DNA of 64,000 nt from the NCBI RefSeq assembly GCF_018760735.1, contig NZ_JAHHZN010000005.1, positions 124,001 through 188,000 of the forward strand, in the 5' to 3' direction. Source of the stretch: Hymenobacter piscis (GTDB lineage Bacteria; Bacteroidota; Bacteroidia; Cytophagales; Hymenobacteraceae). The position numbers and the translations under genes were made by a program. The notes under the pieces were generated by a model. The model was not told the DNA's origin and did not search any database. It saw only the letters and a list, made by a program, of their open reading frames with translations. Shown here one piece after another: positions 30,887 to 39,800 of the stretch (positions are counted from its first letter, which is position 1; each line of letters begins with the position of its first letter).

Positions 30887-33187
30887 TCAGCGGTTCAGCT
30901 CCTGGAAATACCGGCGGGTGAGGCCGCTGGCGGGCGTGGTGGTGCGGGTGGGCGCGGGCGGCGGCAGGGGCAGCAGACTGGTCAAGGCCCGTTCCAGGGT
31001 GGGCAGCGTGGCCCGGTCCGGGGCCCGGTTGGCGCGCAGGGTAGTCGTGAGGGTCCGGAGCTGGCGCAGGGCCCCGAGGTAGCGGCCGGGCTGGCTCAGG
31101 GCGGCGCGGGACAGCTCCGGCCCGGCTTGCTCCAGCGCGGCCGCGGCTCCAGCGGGCGCCGGCCCGGCCGCGCGCAGCTGCGCCAGCACCCGCAACGCCG
31201 CCCGCAGGGTGGGCTGGGTAGCCGGGGCCGGCCGCTGGCGCTGGCGGCGGGGAGCAGTGGCCCCGGCCAGGTCGCCGGTGAGGCGGGTAGTGGCCTCGGG
31301 CATGGGTGGGGGCGTAAAGCCGGCCTTTTTCACGTAGGCCCGGGTTTGCTGCTGCACCTCCTTGAGCAGGCGCAGGGCCCGGTACTCATAAGGGCGGGCC
31401 TCCCGGAGCCGGCCGGTGCGCAGGCGCAGCTCGGCCTCCCACATTTCGCTGAGCACGGCCTGGAGCTTGGTCTTCACGGCGGGCTCCAGGAAGTCGGCGG
31501 TTTCGGCGTCGTCGTGGCGGTGGATGTAGGGCTCCAGCAGTTCGGCAGTGCGGGCCTCGTAGGCCGACTGGCCCGCGGGGGCGGGGGCGTCGTGGCTGTG
31601 GTCGTGGCCGTCGTTGGCGGAATGGGTTTCGGCGGGGGCGGGTTCGGCTTCGGTGTGGTCCTCGGCCACTACCGAGCCCATGCCCGGGGGCTCGGGCTCG
31701 GCAGCTTCGTCAGCCTCATCGGGCCGGGTGGCCCCCCCGATGCTTTCGTCGGTTTCCTCGCCCAGAAACTTGCCGTAGCGCATGCGCAGCATCTTCTGAT
31801 CCACGCCGATGCCGTTGGCCCGTTCCTGTACCGTGGTGGCCGGAAGCCGGCTCTGCTCGGCCAGCAGCTTTTCGGTGTCGATGATGATCTGGCGCTGGCT
31901 GCGGAAGTAGGCCGGGGCCGTGCTCACGCCCAGGGAGGCATCGAGGGTGCTTTCCTGCACCGTCGTGTCTTCCCACTGCACGAGGTAGGTATCGGAGCGG
32001 GTCAGGTGCTGGTGGTTGTCCCAGGCCTGGAGGTAGAAGTACACTTCGTCGCCGTAAGTCAGGCCGAGGGCGGGCAGGTTGAGTACCGGCTGCAGGGTGG
32101 CGGTGGCGGGCTGGCCGCCCAGCGCCGCGCTCAGGTCGGTGACCACCTCCCGGAACTTCACGGCCTCGCCCTCGCCCTGGGCTACGGTGGCCACCAGCCG
32201 GGCCCGGGTCAGGCCGTAATCGTCGCTGAGGCGGGCGTCAATCCTCACCCGCGGGGGCTGGCCGAATTCCACCAGCGTGTAGGCTTTGGGGCTGATAACA
32301 CGGATAACTGGCGCCTGATCGGGCACAACTTCGATGGAATAATCCTCCGATACCTGGCCCCCCAGCCGCAGCCGGTAAAGCGTAGATGCCAGCAACGTTT
32401 CTTCCCGCTCGAAGGCCGTGGAATCGCCCGGCACGGGCCGCAGGGGCAGGCGGCGCGCCCCCAGTTCCAGCACCGGGGCCGTACGGGTGGCCCGGCTCAC
32501 CGTCACGCGCCAGCGCACCCGGCTTTCCCGGGGGCAGCGGAACGAAGCGCCGGCGGGGGCAAAGGCCGCCTGCCGGGTGTAGGCGGGCGGCTGCACCCGC
32601 AACCGCGTGGCCGTTAGGCGCGGGGCCGCGGCGGGCGTGGCCGGTGGCTCGGTGAAGCGCATCGGCACGGGCGCTTCCACGGCGGTGGCGGCGGTATGGG
32701 CCGCACCGGGCCGTTGCCCCCAGACCAGGGCCGCCAGGGCCAGCAGCAGGGCCGTGGCGCCCAGGGCCGGCCGGAAGCTCACGGGCAGCAGCGGAGCGGC
32801 CGCGGCCAGCTCGGGCAGGCGCCTGAGCAGGCGCTGCTGTTGCAGGTTTTCCAGCAGGTTTAGGTCGGAGCCCGGGCGCAGGAGTAGGGCGGTGCTGTCT
32901 TCGAGGGCCGGGTGGTGGCGGTTAAGGCGGGCGGCCACGGCGGCCGGGGTTTCGTGCCAGATGTACCAGAGCCGGGCCCCCAGCAGCAGCAGACCCGCCA
33001 GGGCCGCTCCCGCCAGCGCCGGCCCGGCCCCCGGCCAGCTGCGTGCCGCCAGCAGCAGCCCGGCCGCCGCCAGCGCCGGCAGCAGCAGCGCCAGGGTACG
33101 GCGCCGGGCCCTACTCCGGCCGGCCGCCTTCACGAATTCGGCCGGAGCCGCCGGGGTGGCGGAAGTAAGAACGGGAGCAGCCGTCAT
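30887..33187 (-). CDS. DUF4175-like membrane protein of the MoxR/Bat cluster
   Basis: A 766-residue protein with N-terminal membrane helices (about 32-48, 55-75 and 145-162), an Ig-like/beta-rich extracytoplasmic region (100-380, EDYSIEVVPDQAPVIRVI, DARLSDDYGLTRARL), and a long helical C-terminal part typical of DUF4175-type proteins (DTEKLLAEQSRLPATT, MWEAELRLRTGRLREARPYE). A His/Asp-rich stretch (GHDHSHDAPAP, about 535-545) is unusual. Its ATG overlaps the stop of the BatA-like gene (ATGA), indicating translational coupling. Confidence 0.72.
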   Translation of the reverse strand: MTAAPVLTSATPAAPAEFVKAAGRSRARRRTLALLLPALAAAGLLLAARSWPGAGPALAGAALAGLLLLGARLWYIWHETPAAVAARLNRHHPALEDSTALLLRPGSDLNLLENLQQQRLLRRLPELAAAAPLLPVSFRPALGATALLLALAALVWGQRPGAAHTAATAVEAPVPMRFTEPPATPAAAPRLTATRLRVQPPAYTRQAAFAPAGASFRCPRESRVRWRVTVSRATRTAPVLELGARRLPLRPVPGDSTAFEREETLLASTLYRLRLGGQVSEDYSIEVVPDQAPVIRVISPKAYTLVEFGQPPRVRIDARLSDDYGLTRARLVATVAQGEGEAVKFREVVTDLSAALGGQPATATLQPVLNLPALGLTYGDEVYFYLQAWDNHQHLTRSDTYLVQWEDTTVQESTLDASLGVSTAPAYFRSQRQIIIDTEKLLAEQSRLPATTVQERANGIGVDQKMLRMRYGKFLGEETDESIGGATRPDEADEAAEPEPPGMGSVVAEDHTEAEPAPAETHSANDGHDHSHDAPAPAGQSAYEARTAELLEPYIHRHDDAETADFLEPAVKTKLQAVLSEMWEAELRLRTGRLREARPYEYRALRLLKEVQQQTRAYVKKAGFTPPPMPEATTRLTGDLAGATAPRRQRQRPAPATQPTLRAALRVLAQLRAAGPAPAGAAAALEQAGPELSRAALSQPGRYLGALRQLRTLTTTLRANRAPDRATLPTLERALTSLLPLPPPAPTRTTTPASGLTRRYFQELNR

Positions 33188-34749
33188 GACGAAAGCGGAT
33201 TAGCGGTGGAAACCGGACGGGCCGGGCGGCGGGCGGCCAGCAAGCGCTCCAGCCCGAACAACAGCCCGGCCCCCAGCACCAACCACGGCGCCAGCGGCCG
33301 GGTGGGGCCGGCGGGAGGGGCGGAAACTTCAGTGTCCGCCGTCCCTGCAGGGCCGTGCAGCTGAGCCAGGGAAATCAGGCGGGAATCGGGCTGGAAGGCG
33401 GGCGGAGTGGGCGGCAGCAGCAGGGGCAGCAGCAGGGCGGGCAGCTCGGGACTGTCGGCCAGGCGGCTCCAGGCGGCATCGAGGCGGGTATGCAGGCGGT
33501 AGCGGCCCGGGGCCTGCCAGCTCAGCAGGGGGCGCCCGGCGGCCGTGGGCCACAGGGTAGCGGCCCCGGCGGGCGAAACGGTATCGAGCCGGGCCACGGC
33601 CAGCGCGGAGCCGGAGCCCGCGGGCCGGAACCAGATGGCCGGGCCTTTCGCCCCCGTGGGGGCCTCCTGCCAGGTTTGCAGCCCGGGGGCATTGGCCCAG
33701 CGGGCGGGCAGGGGCGCGTCGCGGAGCCAGAACAGCCAGTCGAGCGAATCGGAGGTGGCGGGTAGGGCGGGGCCGCTCACGAGGCGGGGGCGCAACGGCA
33801 GTACCGGGACCAGGGCCCGTAGGGCAGCCGTCAGCACCCGGGCCGAAGCGGCGTGGGCGGCATCGTAGCTCAGCTGCCAGCGGGGCGCGCGGGTAAGCAG
33901 GGGCAGCGGGCGGCGGCGGCCGTTTACGGTCACCACCAGCTCCCGCGGAGCCGTCAGCCGGATTTCACTGCTACCCCAGCTACCCGGCAGGGGCTGCCCC
34001 ACGGCCGGCCGCCGCAGGCGCACTTGCCGGTAAGCAATGGCAGCTTCCGTCCCCGCGGCCACCAGCACCACGAGGCTATCGGGGTGGGGCTGCCAGGCGG
34101 CCACGGGCCAGCGGCTGGAATCGGCGGGGGGCAGCGGGAGCCAGCGCACGGCGGCCGGCAGGGCCACCCGCGTACCCCGGAACGAGGCCAGATCAAGCGA
34201 AGCCACCACCACCAGCGGCCGGCCGGGCAGGGAATCGGCGGCCAGCTGCACCGTGTGCCAGAGGTTGGGCGCGGGCGCGAAAACGGAATCAACCCGCAGC
34301 CGGGCCGGGGCCTGGGTCGTGTCGCCCAATCCGATGGCCGCCCACCCGACGGGCGCGCTCAGGGGCCGGCGTTCCGCCAGCTGGCGCAGCTCGTAGCCGC
34401 GCCGGCGCAGGGAGTCCAGCACGTCGCGGACGGGCGCCAGCGCCGCGGCCGTGATGCCCGGGGCCAGCAGCACCTGCCCGCGGCGCGGGGGGGGCGGCAG
34501 GCGCTGGGCGGGTTCGGCCAGGGCCAGGGCCAGCAGGCCCAGCACGGCGGAGCGCAGCAGAAAGAGCAGCAGCTGTTCGGGCTTGAGGCTGCGCAGGCGC
34601 TGGTTGGCCGCCGTCTCCAGCCACCGCACGCTGCCCACCCGCACCACCCGCCCCGGCCGACGGTTCCAGAGGTAAATGGCCAGCGGCAGGGCCAGCCCCA
34701 GCAGGGCCAGCCAGCCCGTGGCCGCATGGGAGAAGAAAATCGGGGACAA
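33184..34749 (-). CDS. BatA-like membrane protein
   Basis: A 521-residue protein beginning with the aerotolerance-regulator (BatA) N-terminal domain: MSPIFFSHAATGWLALLGLA with a membrane helix, IYLWNRRPGR, then RLRSLKPEQLLLFLLRSAVL forming a second helix near residues 55-78. The remainder is a large extracytoplasmic region without a clear VWA MIDAS motif, and a final helix lies near residues 488-506. BatA-domain proteins sit beside MoxR and DUF58 genes and are linked to envelope stress tolerance, though the biochemical role is unsettled. Overlaps the next gene by 4 bases. Confidence 0.82.
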   Translation of the reverse strand: MSPIFFSHAATGWLALLGLALPLAIYLWNRRPGRVVRVGSVRWLETAANQRLRSLKPEQLLLFLLRSAVLGLLALALAEPAQRLPPPPRRGQVLLAPGITAAALAPVRDVLDSLRRRGYELRQLAERRPLSAPVGWAAIGLGDTTQAPARLRVDSVFAPAPNLWHTVQLAADSLPGRPLVVVASLDLASFRGTRVALPAAVRWLPLPPADSSRWPVAAWQPHPDSLVVLVAAGTEAAIAYRQVRLRRPAVGQPLPGSWGSSEIRLTAPRELVVTVNGRRRPLPLLTRAPRWQLSYDAAHAASARVLTAALRALVPVLPLRPRLVSGPALPATSDSLDWLFWLRDAPLPARWANAPGLQTWQEAPTGAKGPAIWFRPAGSGSALAVARLDTVSPAGAATLWPTAAGRPLLSWQAPGRYRLHTRLDAAWSRLADSPELPALLLPLLLPPTPPAFQPDSRLISLAQLHGPAGTADTEVSAPPAGPTRPLAPWLVLGAGLLFGLERLLAARRPARPVSTANPLSS

Positions 34750-34849
34750 GGAACAGCGGTAAGTTTCGGAAGGTCAAGGTGGCAACGCCGCAGTACAGAC
34801 GCAACTTTAGGCGGGCGGTTGTTTGTCGTTGTTCGTTATTCGATGGGGA

Positions 34850-34977
34850 AGAACGTCATTCTGAGCATCGCGAAGCATCTCGCGGGCTGATGTTGTGCTG
34901 CTAACCTCACGTTAGGATCACTCTGGCAACGTCAGCACGCGAGATTCCTCGGCAAGCTCGGAATGACGTTCTTTTCA
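34850..34977. repeat. Hairpin element, GTCATTCTGAGC family (degenerate)
   Basis: Outer ends GAAGAACGTCATTC (from 34850) and GAATGACGTTCTTTT (to 34975) are complementary; internal GCGAAGCATCTCGCG and CGCGAGATTCCTCG pair imperfectly. Same family as 13771, 18412 and 51682 but more decayed. It lies in the gap between the DUF58 and BatA-like genes (34750-35010), which otherwise shows nothing. Confidence 0.75.
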
Positions 34978-35010
34978 GCAGCCAAAAACCAGTTACCACC
35001 TACCAACAAA

Positions 35011-35883
35011 CTACGCCCGGTTGCGGCGGTGCAGGAATTCGCGGAGGGCGGCGGTGAGGGGCTCGGCGGTGTTGAGCTGGTGGTAATCGAAGCCGTGGGT
35101 GCGGGCGCGCTGGGCGGTGGCGCGCAGCCAGGGTTGCAAGTGCTGCTGCCAGGCCCGGCGCTGCTGGTCGGCGTTGAGCTGGAGCTGGCGGCCGGTTTCG
35201 AGGTCTTCGAACGTCACGGCTCCGCGGAAGGTGAATTCCAGCTCGTTGTGGGCCATCAGGTGGAGCAGCAGCACCTCGCCCGAGGCGGCCCGCAGGCGGG
35301 TGAGCAGGCGCTCAATCTCGCCGTCTTCCTCGTACAAATCACTTACGCAGATGGTGAGGGCGGGCTGGCGGCGGGCGGTGAGGGGGGCCAGGGTGGCCGC
35401 GTCGGGGAAGCGGCCGGCGGCTTCGGCGGTTTCCAGGGCGTGGTAGAGGCGGGGCAGCTGGCGGGCATCGGCGCGGGGTGGCAGGTGGAGCAGGCCGGCG
35501 GGTTGCAGCACCGTCAGGGCCACCGCGTCGCCCTGCTGGGTGGCCACGTAGGCCAGGGCCGCGCACAGCAGGCGGCCGTACTGCAGTTTGGTCAGGCCGT
35601 TATCGTCCTGGTGGTTCATGCTGGCCGAGGCATCCAGCACCAGGTGTACCACCAGACTCGTATCCACCTCCGACTCGCGCAGGTAGTAGCGGTCGGAGCG
35701 GGCGGCCAGGCGCCAGTCGAGGCGGCGCAGGTCGTCGCCGGGCTGGTAGGGGCGGTACTGGCTGAACTCCATGCCCGCCCCCTTGCGCCGGCTCAGGTGG
35801 GCCCCGTGCAGCAGCCCCTCAGCCGCCCGCTTGGCGGCCAGCGGCAGGTTATGCAGAGCGTGGAGGTATTCGGGGGTGAGCAT
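35011..35883 (-). CDS. DUF58 domain protein
   Basis: A 290-residue cytoplasmic protein of the DUF58/VWA-like family that accompanies MoxR ATPases. The hallmark YRPYQPGDDLRRLDWRLAAR lies near residues 44-63, followed by the VWA-like strand HLVLDASASMN (about 81-91) holding a DxSxS MIDAS pattern, so a metal-binding VWA fold is expected. Together with MoxR it is thought to act in assembly or activation of partner complexes. Its start codon abuts a GTTGTCA-type repeat. Confidence 0.88.
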   Translation of the reverse strand: MLTPEYLHALHNLPLAAKRAAEGLLHGAHLSRRKGAGMEFSQYRPYQPGDDLRRLDWRLAARSDRYYLRESEVDTSLVVHLVLDASASMNHQDDNGLTKLQYGRLLCAALAYVATQQGDAVALTVLQPAGLLHLPPRADARQLPRLYHALETAEAAGRFPDAATLAPLTARRQPALTICVSDLYEEDGEIERLLTRLRAASGEVLLLHLMAHNELEFTFRGAVTFEDLETGRQLQLNADQQRRAWQQHLQPWLRATAQRARTHGFDYHQLNTAEPLTAALREFLHRRNRA

Positions 35884-35886
35884 AGT

Positions 35887-36000
35887 GAGTTGTCGGTTGG
35901 TAGTTGTCAGTTGCTAGTTGTCGGTTGTCAGTTGTCGGTGCCTTGGTTCAGCGTTTGAAAAGCTGACAACTAACAACCGACAACTAGCAACTGACAACTC
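35887..36000. repeat. GTTGTCA/GTTGTCG-word inverted repeat
   Basis: Left arm 35887-35938 carries five to six heptamer-like words (AGTTGTCAGTTGCTAGTTGT); right arm 35962-36000 is the reverse complement with about two mismatches. It fills the gap between the DUF58 and MoxR genes, beginning at the DUF58 start codon and ending at the MoxR stop codon. The same word family frames the mcrB-mcrC gap at 50 kb. Confidence 0.9.
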
Positions 36001-36976
36001 AAACCGCCACCGCCTTGAGCAGGGCGACTACTGCGTCGTCGGTGGTCAGGTTTTCGGCTTCGGCGTTGAAGTTGAGCAGCACCCGGTGGCGGAGCACGGC
36101 CGGGGCCAGGGCGCGCACATCGTCGGGGGTGGCAGCGAAGCGGCCTTGCAGCAAAGCCCGGGCCTTGGCGCACAGAATCAGGGCCTGGCCGGCGCGGGGA
36201 CCGGCGCCCCAGCGGCCGTAATCCTGAATGAACTTGACCTCCGAAGTAGCCGGCCGGGTAGCCCGCACCAGGCGGTTAACCAGCTGCACCAGCTCCTCAC
36301 TGATGCTCACCTGCCGGGTCAGGAGCTGGAGCTGGCGCACGTCGTCGCCGCTCAGGATGGGCTGCACCTCGGGGCGGGCGGTGCCGGTGGTGCCGGTGAG
36401 CACGGCCAGCTCCTCCTGTTCGGTGGGGTAGCCGATGCGCACGTAGAGCAGGAACCGGTCGAGCTGGGCTTCGGGCAGGGGGTAGGTGCCGCTCTGCTCA
36501 ATCGGGTTCTGGGTGGCCAGCAGGAAGAAGGGCTTGGGCAGGGCGTGCTCCTGGCCGGCGTAGGTCACGTGGCCCTCCTGCATGGCCTCCAGCAGGGCGG
36601 CCTGGGTTTTGGGCGGGGTCCGGTTGATTTCGTCGGCCAGCACCAGGCTGGCGAAGATGGGGCCGGGGTTGAACTTGAACGAGCGGTGGCCGGTGCCGTG
36701 GTCTTCCTCCAGAATCTCGGTGCCCAGAATGTCGGTCGGCATCAGGTCGGGGGTGAACTGAATGCGGCGGAAGGGCAGGCCGGTGGCCTGGGCCAGGGTG
36801 CGCACGAGCAGGGTTTTGGCCAGCCCCGGCACGCCTTCCAGCAGGGCGTGGCCGCCGGCCAGCAAAGCCACCAGCACTTCGTCCAGCACCTCGTGCTGGC
36901 CCACAATCACCTTTCCGATTTCCTGTTTGAGTTGGGGTAGTTTCTGCAGCAGGCGGGTTACGTCTTGTTCGGTCAT
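35999..36976 (-). CDS. MoxR-family AAA+ ATPase
   Basis: A 325-residue AAA+ chaperone-like ATPase. Walker A-like GVPGLAKTLL (about 46-55), Walker B LVLADEINRTPPKTQ (about 111-125), sensor and the family segment ATQNPIEQSGTYPLPEAQLDRF are present. MoxR proteins remodel or insert cofactors into partner proteins, usually with VWA partners such as the DUF58 product encoded just downstream. ATG 36974-36976 is chosen (MTEQDVTRLL); the frame extends to 37114 without conservation. Confidence 0.93.
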   Translation of the reverse strand: MTEQDVTRLLQKLPQLKQEIGKVIVGQHEVLDEVLVALLAGGHALLEGVPGLAKTLLVRTLAQATGLPFRRIQFTPDLMPTDILGTEILEEDHGTGHRSFKFNPGPIFASLVLADEINRTPPKTQAALLEAMQEGHVTYAGQEHALPKPFFLLATQNPIEQSGTYPLPEAQLDRFLLYVRIGYPTEQEELAVLTGTTGTARPEVQPILSGDDVRQLQLLTRQVSISEELVQLVNRLVRATRPATSEVKFIQDYGRWGAGPRAGQALILCAKARALLQGRFAATPDDVRALAPAVLRHRVLLNFNAEAENLTTDDAVVALLKAVAV

Positions 36977-36995
36977 AAGGAAAGAGTTGGGGAGC

Positions 36996-37018
36996 AGGGA
37001 CGCGTGCAACGCATCCCT
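36996..37018. repeat. Short hairpin between DUF4159 and MoxR genes
   Basis: AGGGACGCG (36996-37004) pairs with CGCATCCCT (37010-37018) with one G-U pair. It occupies most of the 47-base gap. Confidence 0.5.
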
Positions 37019-37023
37019 ACCCG

Positions 37024-37647
37024 TCAGGCCGTGAGGGCGTACAGAATGATGTTCACGCCGAACTTGGTGTTGTCTTCGGCCAGGAAGCGTTTGTTGCGGA
37101 AGTCGTAGTCCCACTCGCAGCCGTAGTCCTTGTTGGAGTAGAGCACGCGCAGGCGGCCGTCGATTTCGATGCCCTTGAGGTAGTCGTGCACCAGGTCGTC
37201 GCCCCAGCCGTTGAGCTCAAAACCGGTGTTGGGCGGGCCTTCCGGAAACTGGAAAAACTGGGAGTAAAGCGGGTGGGAGCCCGGCAACTTCTTCAGCGCC
37301 CCCGCCCCGAAGCACACGCGCATCTGCTCCTCGAAGGAGCGCGCAAACAGCCCGTCGATGTCGTGGTTGCAATCGTCCACGAACACGAAGCCGCCCCCGC
37401 GCACGTACTGCTCGAAGTTCTTTTTTTCCGCCGCCGAAAACTGTACCAGCCGGTGCCCCGAGAGGTAGCAGAACGGGTAGCGGAACAGCTCCGGGGAATC
37501 CAGGGCCACCACTTTCTCCTTGGGCGCAACGGGTACCTTGGTGTACTGCACCAGGGAATGAAGCAGGTTGGCCGGCATGCGCTCATCCACCGCGTCCCAG
37601 TCGCCGGAGCGGTATTGCAGACGAACGAAGGTGAAGGGCGCGGGCAT
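37024..37647 (-). CDS. DUF4159 domain protein
   Basis: A 207-residue soluble protein with a glutamine-amidotransferase-like DUF4159 fold: FTFVRLQYRSGDWDAVDERM at the start, then FRYPFCYLSGHRLVQFS, the glycine-rich GGGFVFVDDCNHD, and GHPLYSQF-like SHPLYSQFF followed by a C-terminal NIILYALTA. DUF4159 proteins are recurrent partners of MoxR clusters and this is the first gene of that cluster here. ATG 37645-37647 is preferred; the frame extends to 37752 without conservation. Confidence 0.83.
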   Translation of the reverse strand: MPAPFTFVRLQYRSGDWDAVDERMPANLLHSLVQYTKVPVAPKEKVVALDSPELFRYPFCYLSGHRLVQFSAAEKKNFEQYVRGGGFVFVDDCNHDIDGLFARSFEEQMRVCFGAGALKKLPGSHPLYSQFFQFPEGPPNTGFELNGWGDDLVHDYLKGIEIDGRLRVLYSNKDYGCEWDYDFRNKRFLAEDNTKFGVNIILYALTA

Positions 37648-37806
37648 GCAGGCAGAGAGTGAAGAGGAAGGGAAACGGCGTAAAGACGCGGGCAGACACA
37701 AAAGGTGGCTCCCGGGCCGCGGCAACGCAAGCCCTGGCAAAACAAACCCCACCCGGAACCACCGGATGGGGCTTGCGGCAGGGCGCGTAGCGTGGCCAGC
37801 GGCTGG

Positions 37807-39132
37807 CTACACCGCGTCGGAGAGGCTAGTGAAGGTGAAGTCCCGGATTTTGAGCGGGGGCACCAGGTTGCCGCCGATGCGCACTGGGCGACCGATGGCT
37901 TCCAGGTTGTTGAGCATAATCACCGGCGACTCGTTGAAGCGGAAGTTCTTGATGGGAAACTTGATTTTGCCGTTCTCGATGTAGAAAGTTCCGTCGCGGG
38001 TAAGGCCGGTGTAGAGCAAGGTCTGCGGGTCCACGTCGCGGATGTACCAGAGGCGCGTCACCAGGATGCCCTTGGCGGTGCCCTTAATCAGGTCCTGCAC
38101 GCTCTGGGTGCCGCCTTCCATAATCCAGTTGCCGGGGAAGGCGGTGGGCTGCTGACCGGTTTTCTGGGCCCAGTAGCGGGAGTAGTACAGGTTCGAAACC
38201 TTCCCTTTTTCCACCCAGCTCATGCGCTTCACCGGCAGGCCCTCGTAGTCGAACACGCCGCTGGGCACCTCCGCGTTGAGCGGGTCGGAGTAGATGCTGA
38301 TGCGCTCATCGAAGAGCTTTTCGCCCTTGCGGTTGCCGCCGCCCTTTTTGCTGAGGAAGGAGCGGCCCTCGTCGGCTTCCCGGGCCCCGAGGCTGTACAT
38401 GAGGTTGTTGAGCAGCCCTTCGTCGGAGGCCAGGGCGGCGGGCTCCAGAATGACGGTGTACTTGCCGGGTTCCAGGGCCTTGGCGTTGCGCGAGCCGGCG
38501 GCCTTGTCGGCGGCCAGCTGGGTCAGGTTTTTGGCGTTGAATTTGGCCGCGTCGGTGTAGTCGGCCGTGGCGTAGCCCGAGCCGGTGCCGTCGGGCGTGC
38601 GCACCGTGATGGAGAAGTCCACGCTGGTGCTCTGCTGGTAGGCTTCGAGGCCCTTGTTGTTGCGCAGGGCCTGGAAGTAGGCGCCGTCTTCGAGGTAGCC
38701 GGCGGCCGTCAGGTTCTTGGCCACGCACAGCCCGATACTGTCGCCGGCGGCCCGGGCCCGGAAGTCGGGGGTGATGGCGGCGGTGCTGGCGGCGTAGGCC
38801 ACGGGCGTGAGGTACTGCTGGGGCCCGAGCAGGGGCATGTACTCGGGGTCTTCGGGGGCGAGGCGGGCAATTTCCTCGGCCCGCTGCACGCAGCGGCGCA
38901 GGGTGGCATCGTCGAACTCGTTGGCGGTGGCAATGCCCGCGCGTTTGCCGAAGCGCGCTTCCACGGCCAGGCTCACGTTGTCGGTGGCCCCGGCCGTGCT
39001 CACCGAGTTGCGGGCGTAGCGCACGTTGCCGGTGGTGCGCCCGTTCAGGCTGGCCTGGCACTCGTCGGCGGTGCTGAAGCTGAGTACCTTTTTAAGGATG
39101 GCCTGGGCTTCGTCTTTGGAAAGGATAGCCAT
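37807..39132 (-). CDS. TldE/PmbA-type metalloprotease subunit, copy 1
   Basis: A 441-residue TldD/PmbA-family protein lacking an HExxxH motif, hence the non-catalytic (PmbA/TldE) partner. In characterised systems the TldD-TldE heterodimer degrades unfolded peptides and matures microcins. It has no signal peptide. Conserved segments include NVRYARNSVSTAG, VEARFGKRAGIA, GYATADY, KYTVILEPAAL and GRSFLSKKGGGN near residue 280. It is closely similar to the protein at 42857-44191, showing a duplication. The start codon is embedded in AATGTG-type repeat DNA. Confidence 0.88.
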   Translation of the reverse strand: MAILSKDEAQAILKKVLSFSTADECQASLNGRTTGNVRYARNSVSTAGATDNVSLAVEARFGKRAGIATANEFDDATLRRCVQRAEEIARLAPEDPEYMPLLGPQQYLTPVAYAASTAAITPDFRARAAGDSIGLCVAKNLTAAGYLEDGAYFQALRNNKGLEAYQQSTSVDFSITVRTPDGTGSGYATADYTDAAKFNAKNLTQLAADKAAGSRNAKALEPGKYTVILEPAALASDEGLLNNLMYSLGAREADEGRSFLSKKGGGNRKGEKLFDERISIYSDPLNAEVPSGVFDYEGLPVKRMSWVEKGKVSNLYYSRYWAQKTGQQPTAFPGNWIMEGGTQSVQDLIKGTAKGILVTRLWYIRDVDPQTLLYTGLTRDGTFYIENGKIKFPIKNFRFNESPVIMLNNLEAIGRPVRIGGNLVPPLKIRDFTFTSLSDAV

Positions 39133-39253
39133 GTGATGGAATGTGCGGAATGTGGAAGAATGTGTTTAATGTGCTCAATAATGGAATAGGTGGCCGTAGC
39201 CGTGTGATGGAATGTGCGGAATGTGTTTAATGTGCTCAATAATGGGATAGGTG
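39133..39253. repeat. AATGTG-word direct repeat downstream of the four-helix gene
   Basis: Two near-identical blocks (about 39132-39190 and 39203-39253), each reading TGTGATGGAATGTGCGGAAT then TTTAATGTGCTCAATAATGG. They lie between the PmbA copy-1 start and the four-helix-bundle gene. Confidence 0.9.
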
Positions 39254-39273
39254 GTTGGCGCAGCTAATGCCTC

Positions 39274-39639
39274 TCAGGTGCTGTTCGCATTGGCCTTACT
39301 GCTCGTGATAATGCGCGCCAGCAAACGGCGGACTTGTTGCAGCGTATCGAATATTTCGGCGGCCGGAGTTGGGTAGTTGGGGGCGTGCCGGCAGAGCTGC
39401 AGCCAGTAGTCCGTTTCCTCCGCTTCCTTGGCCGCTATCTTACACTTATGAATAAAGTCGGCCCGACTTTCGGCGTGTTGGGCCTCCCGCATACTGGCCC
39501 CGATGGATGTCGCGCTGCGCAGCACTTGTTGCGCGAGCACAAACCGACGAACTTTCTCCATCTCTTCCACAAACGCCATCACCTGCAACGACAACTCGAA
39601 AGTCAGGCGCAAAACAGGGTTATCGGCGGGGGCCAACAT
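39274..39639 (-). CDS. Four-helix-bundle protein, 23S rRNA IVP-like
   Basis: A 121-residue all-helical protein of the S23/four-helix-bundle family (TIGR02436 type), the family first found as open frames in intervening sequences of 23S rRNA and also including the Avd proteins of diversity-generating retroelements. Family blocks are LTFELSLQVMAFVEEM, QQVLRSATSIGASMREAQHAES, FIHKCKIAAKEAEETDYWLQL and a C-terminal helix RRLLARIITSS. It lies between the TldD and PmbA copy-1 genes, with an inverted AATGTG repeat upstream and a direct repeat downstream. The equivalent gap of copy 2 lacks it, so it looks inserted. Confidence 0.88.
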   Translation of the reverse strand: MLAPADNPVLRLTFELSLQVMAFVEEMEKVRRFVLAQQVLRSATSIGASMREAQHAESRADFIHKCKIAAKEAEETDYWLQLCRHAPNYPTPAAEIFDTLQQVRRLLARIITSSKANANST

Positions 39640-39647
39640 GGGGTATA

Positions 39648-39800
39648 TTTTAATGTGGAGAATGTGCTCTTAATGTGGGAGATGTGGATTGAATGTGAAT
39701 AGTGTAGTTGTCGGCTGATTAGGTGCGTTTTCACTTTCAACCCACATTTCCCGCATTAAAAGCACATTCACCCCACATTCTCCACATTCAAGACACATTA
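39648..39800. repeat. AATGTG-word inverted repeat upstream of the four-helix gene
   Basis: Left arm about 39648-39709 (AATGTGGAGAATGTG words), right arm about 39728-39800 (CACATTCTCCACATTCAAGA). The right end overlaps the stop codon of TldD copy 1 (TTA at 39798-39800) and matches the sequence downstream of TldD copy 2. Confidence 0.85.

Noticed and set aside
29855..32617. A 920-codon plus-strand open frame
   Set aside because: It lies antisense to two minus-strand genes with clear membrane architecture and its translation is Gly/Gln/Arg-rich without domains; a by-product of very high GC.
39133..39253. CRISPR-like array from the repeated AATGTG words
   Set aside because: Units are 6-10 bases, degenerate and without spacers of regular length; no cas gene is present.
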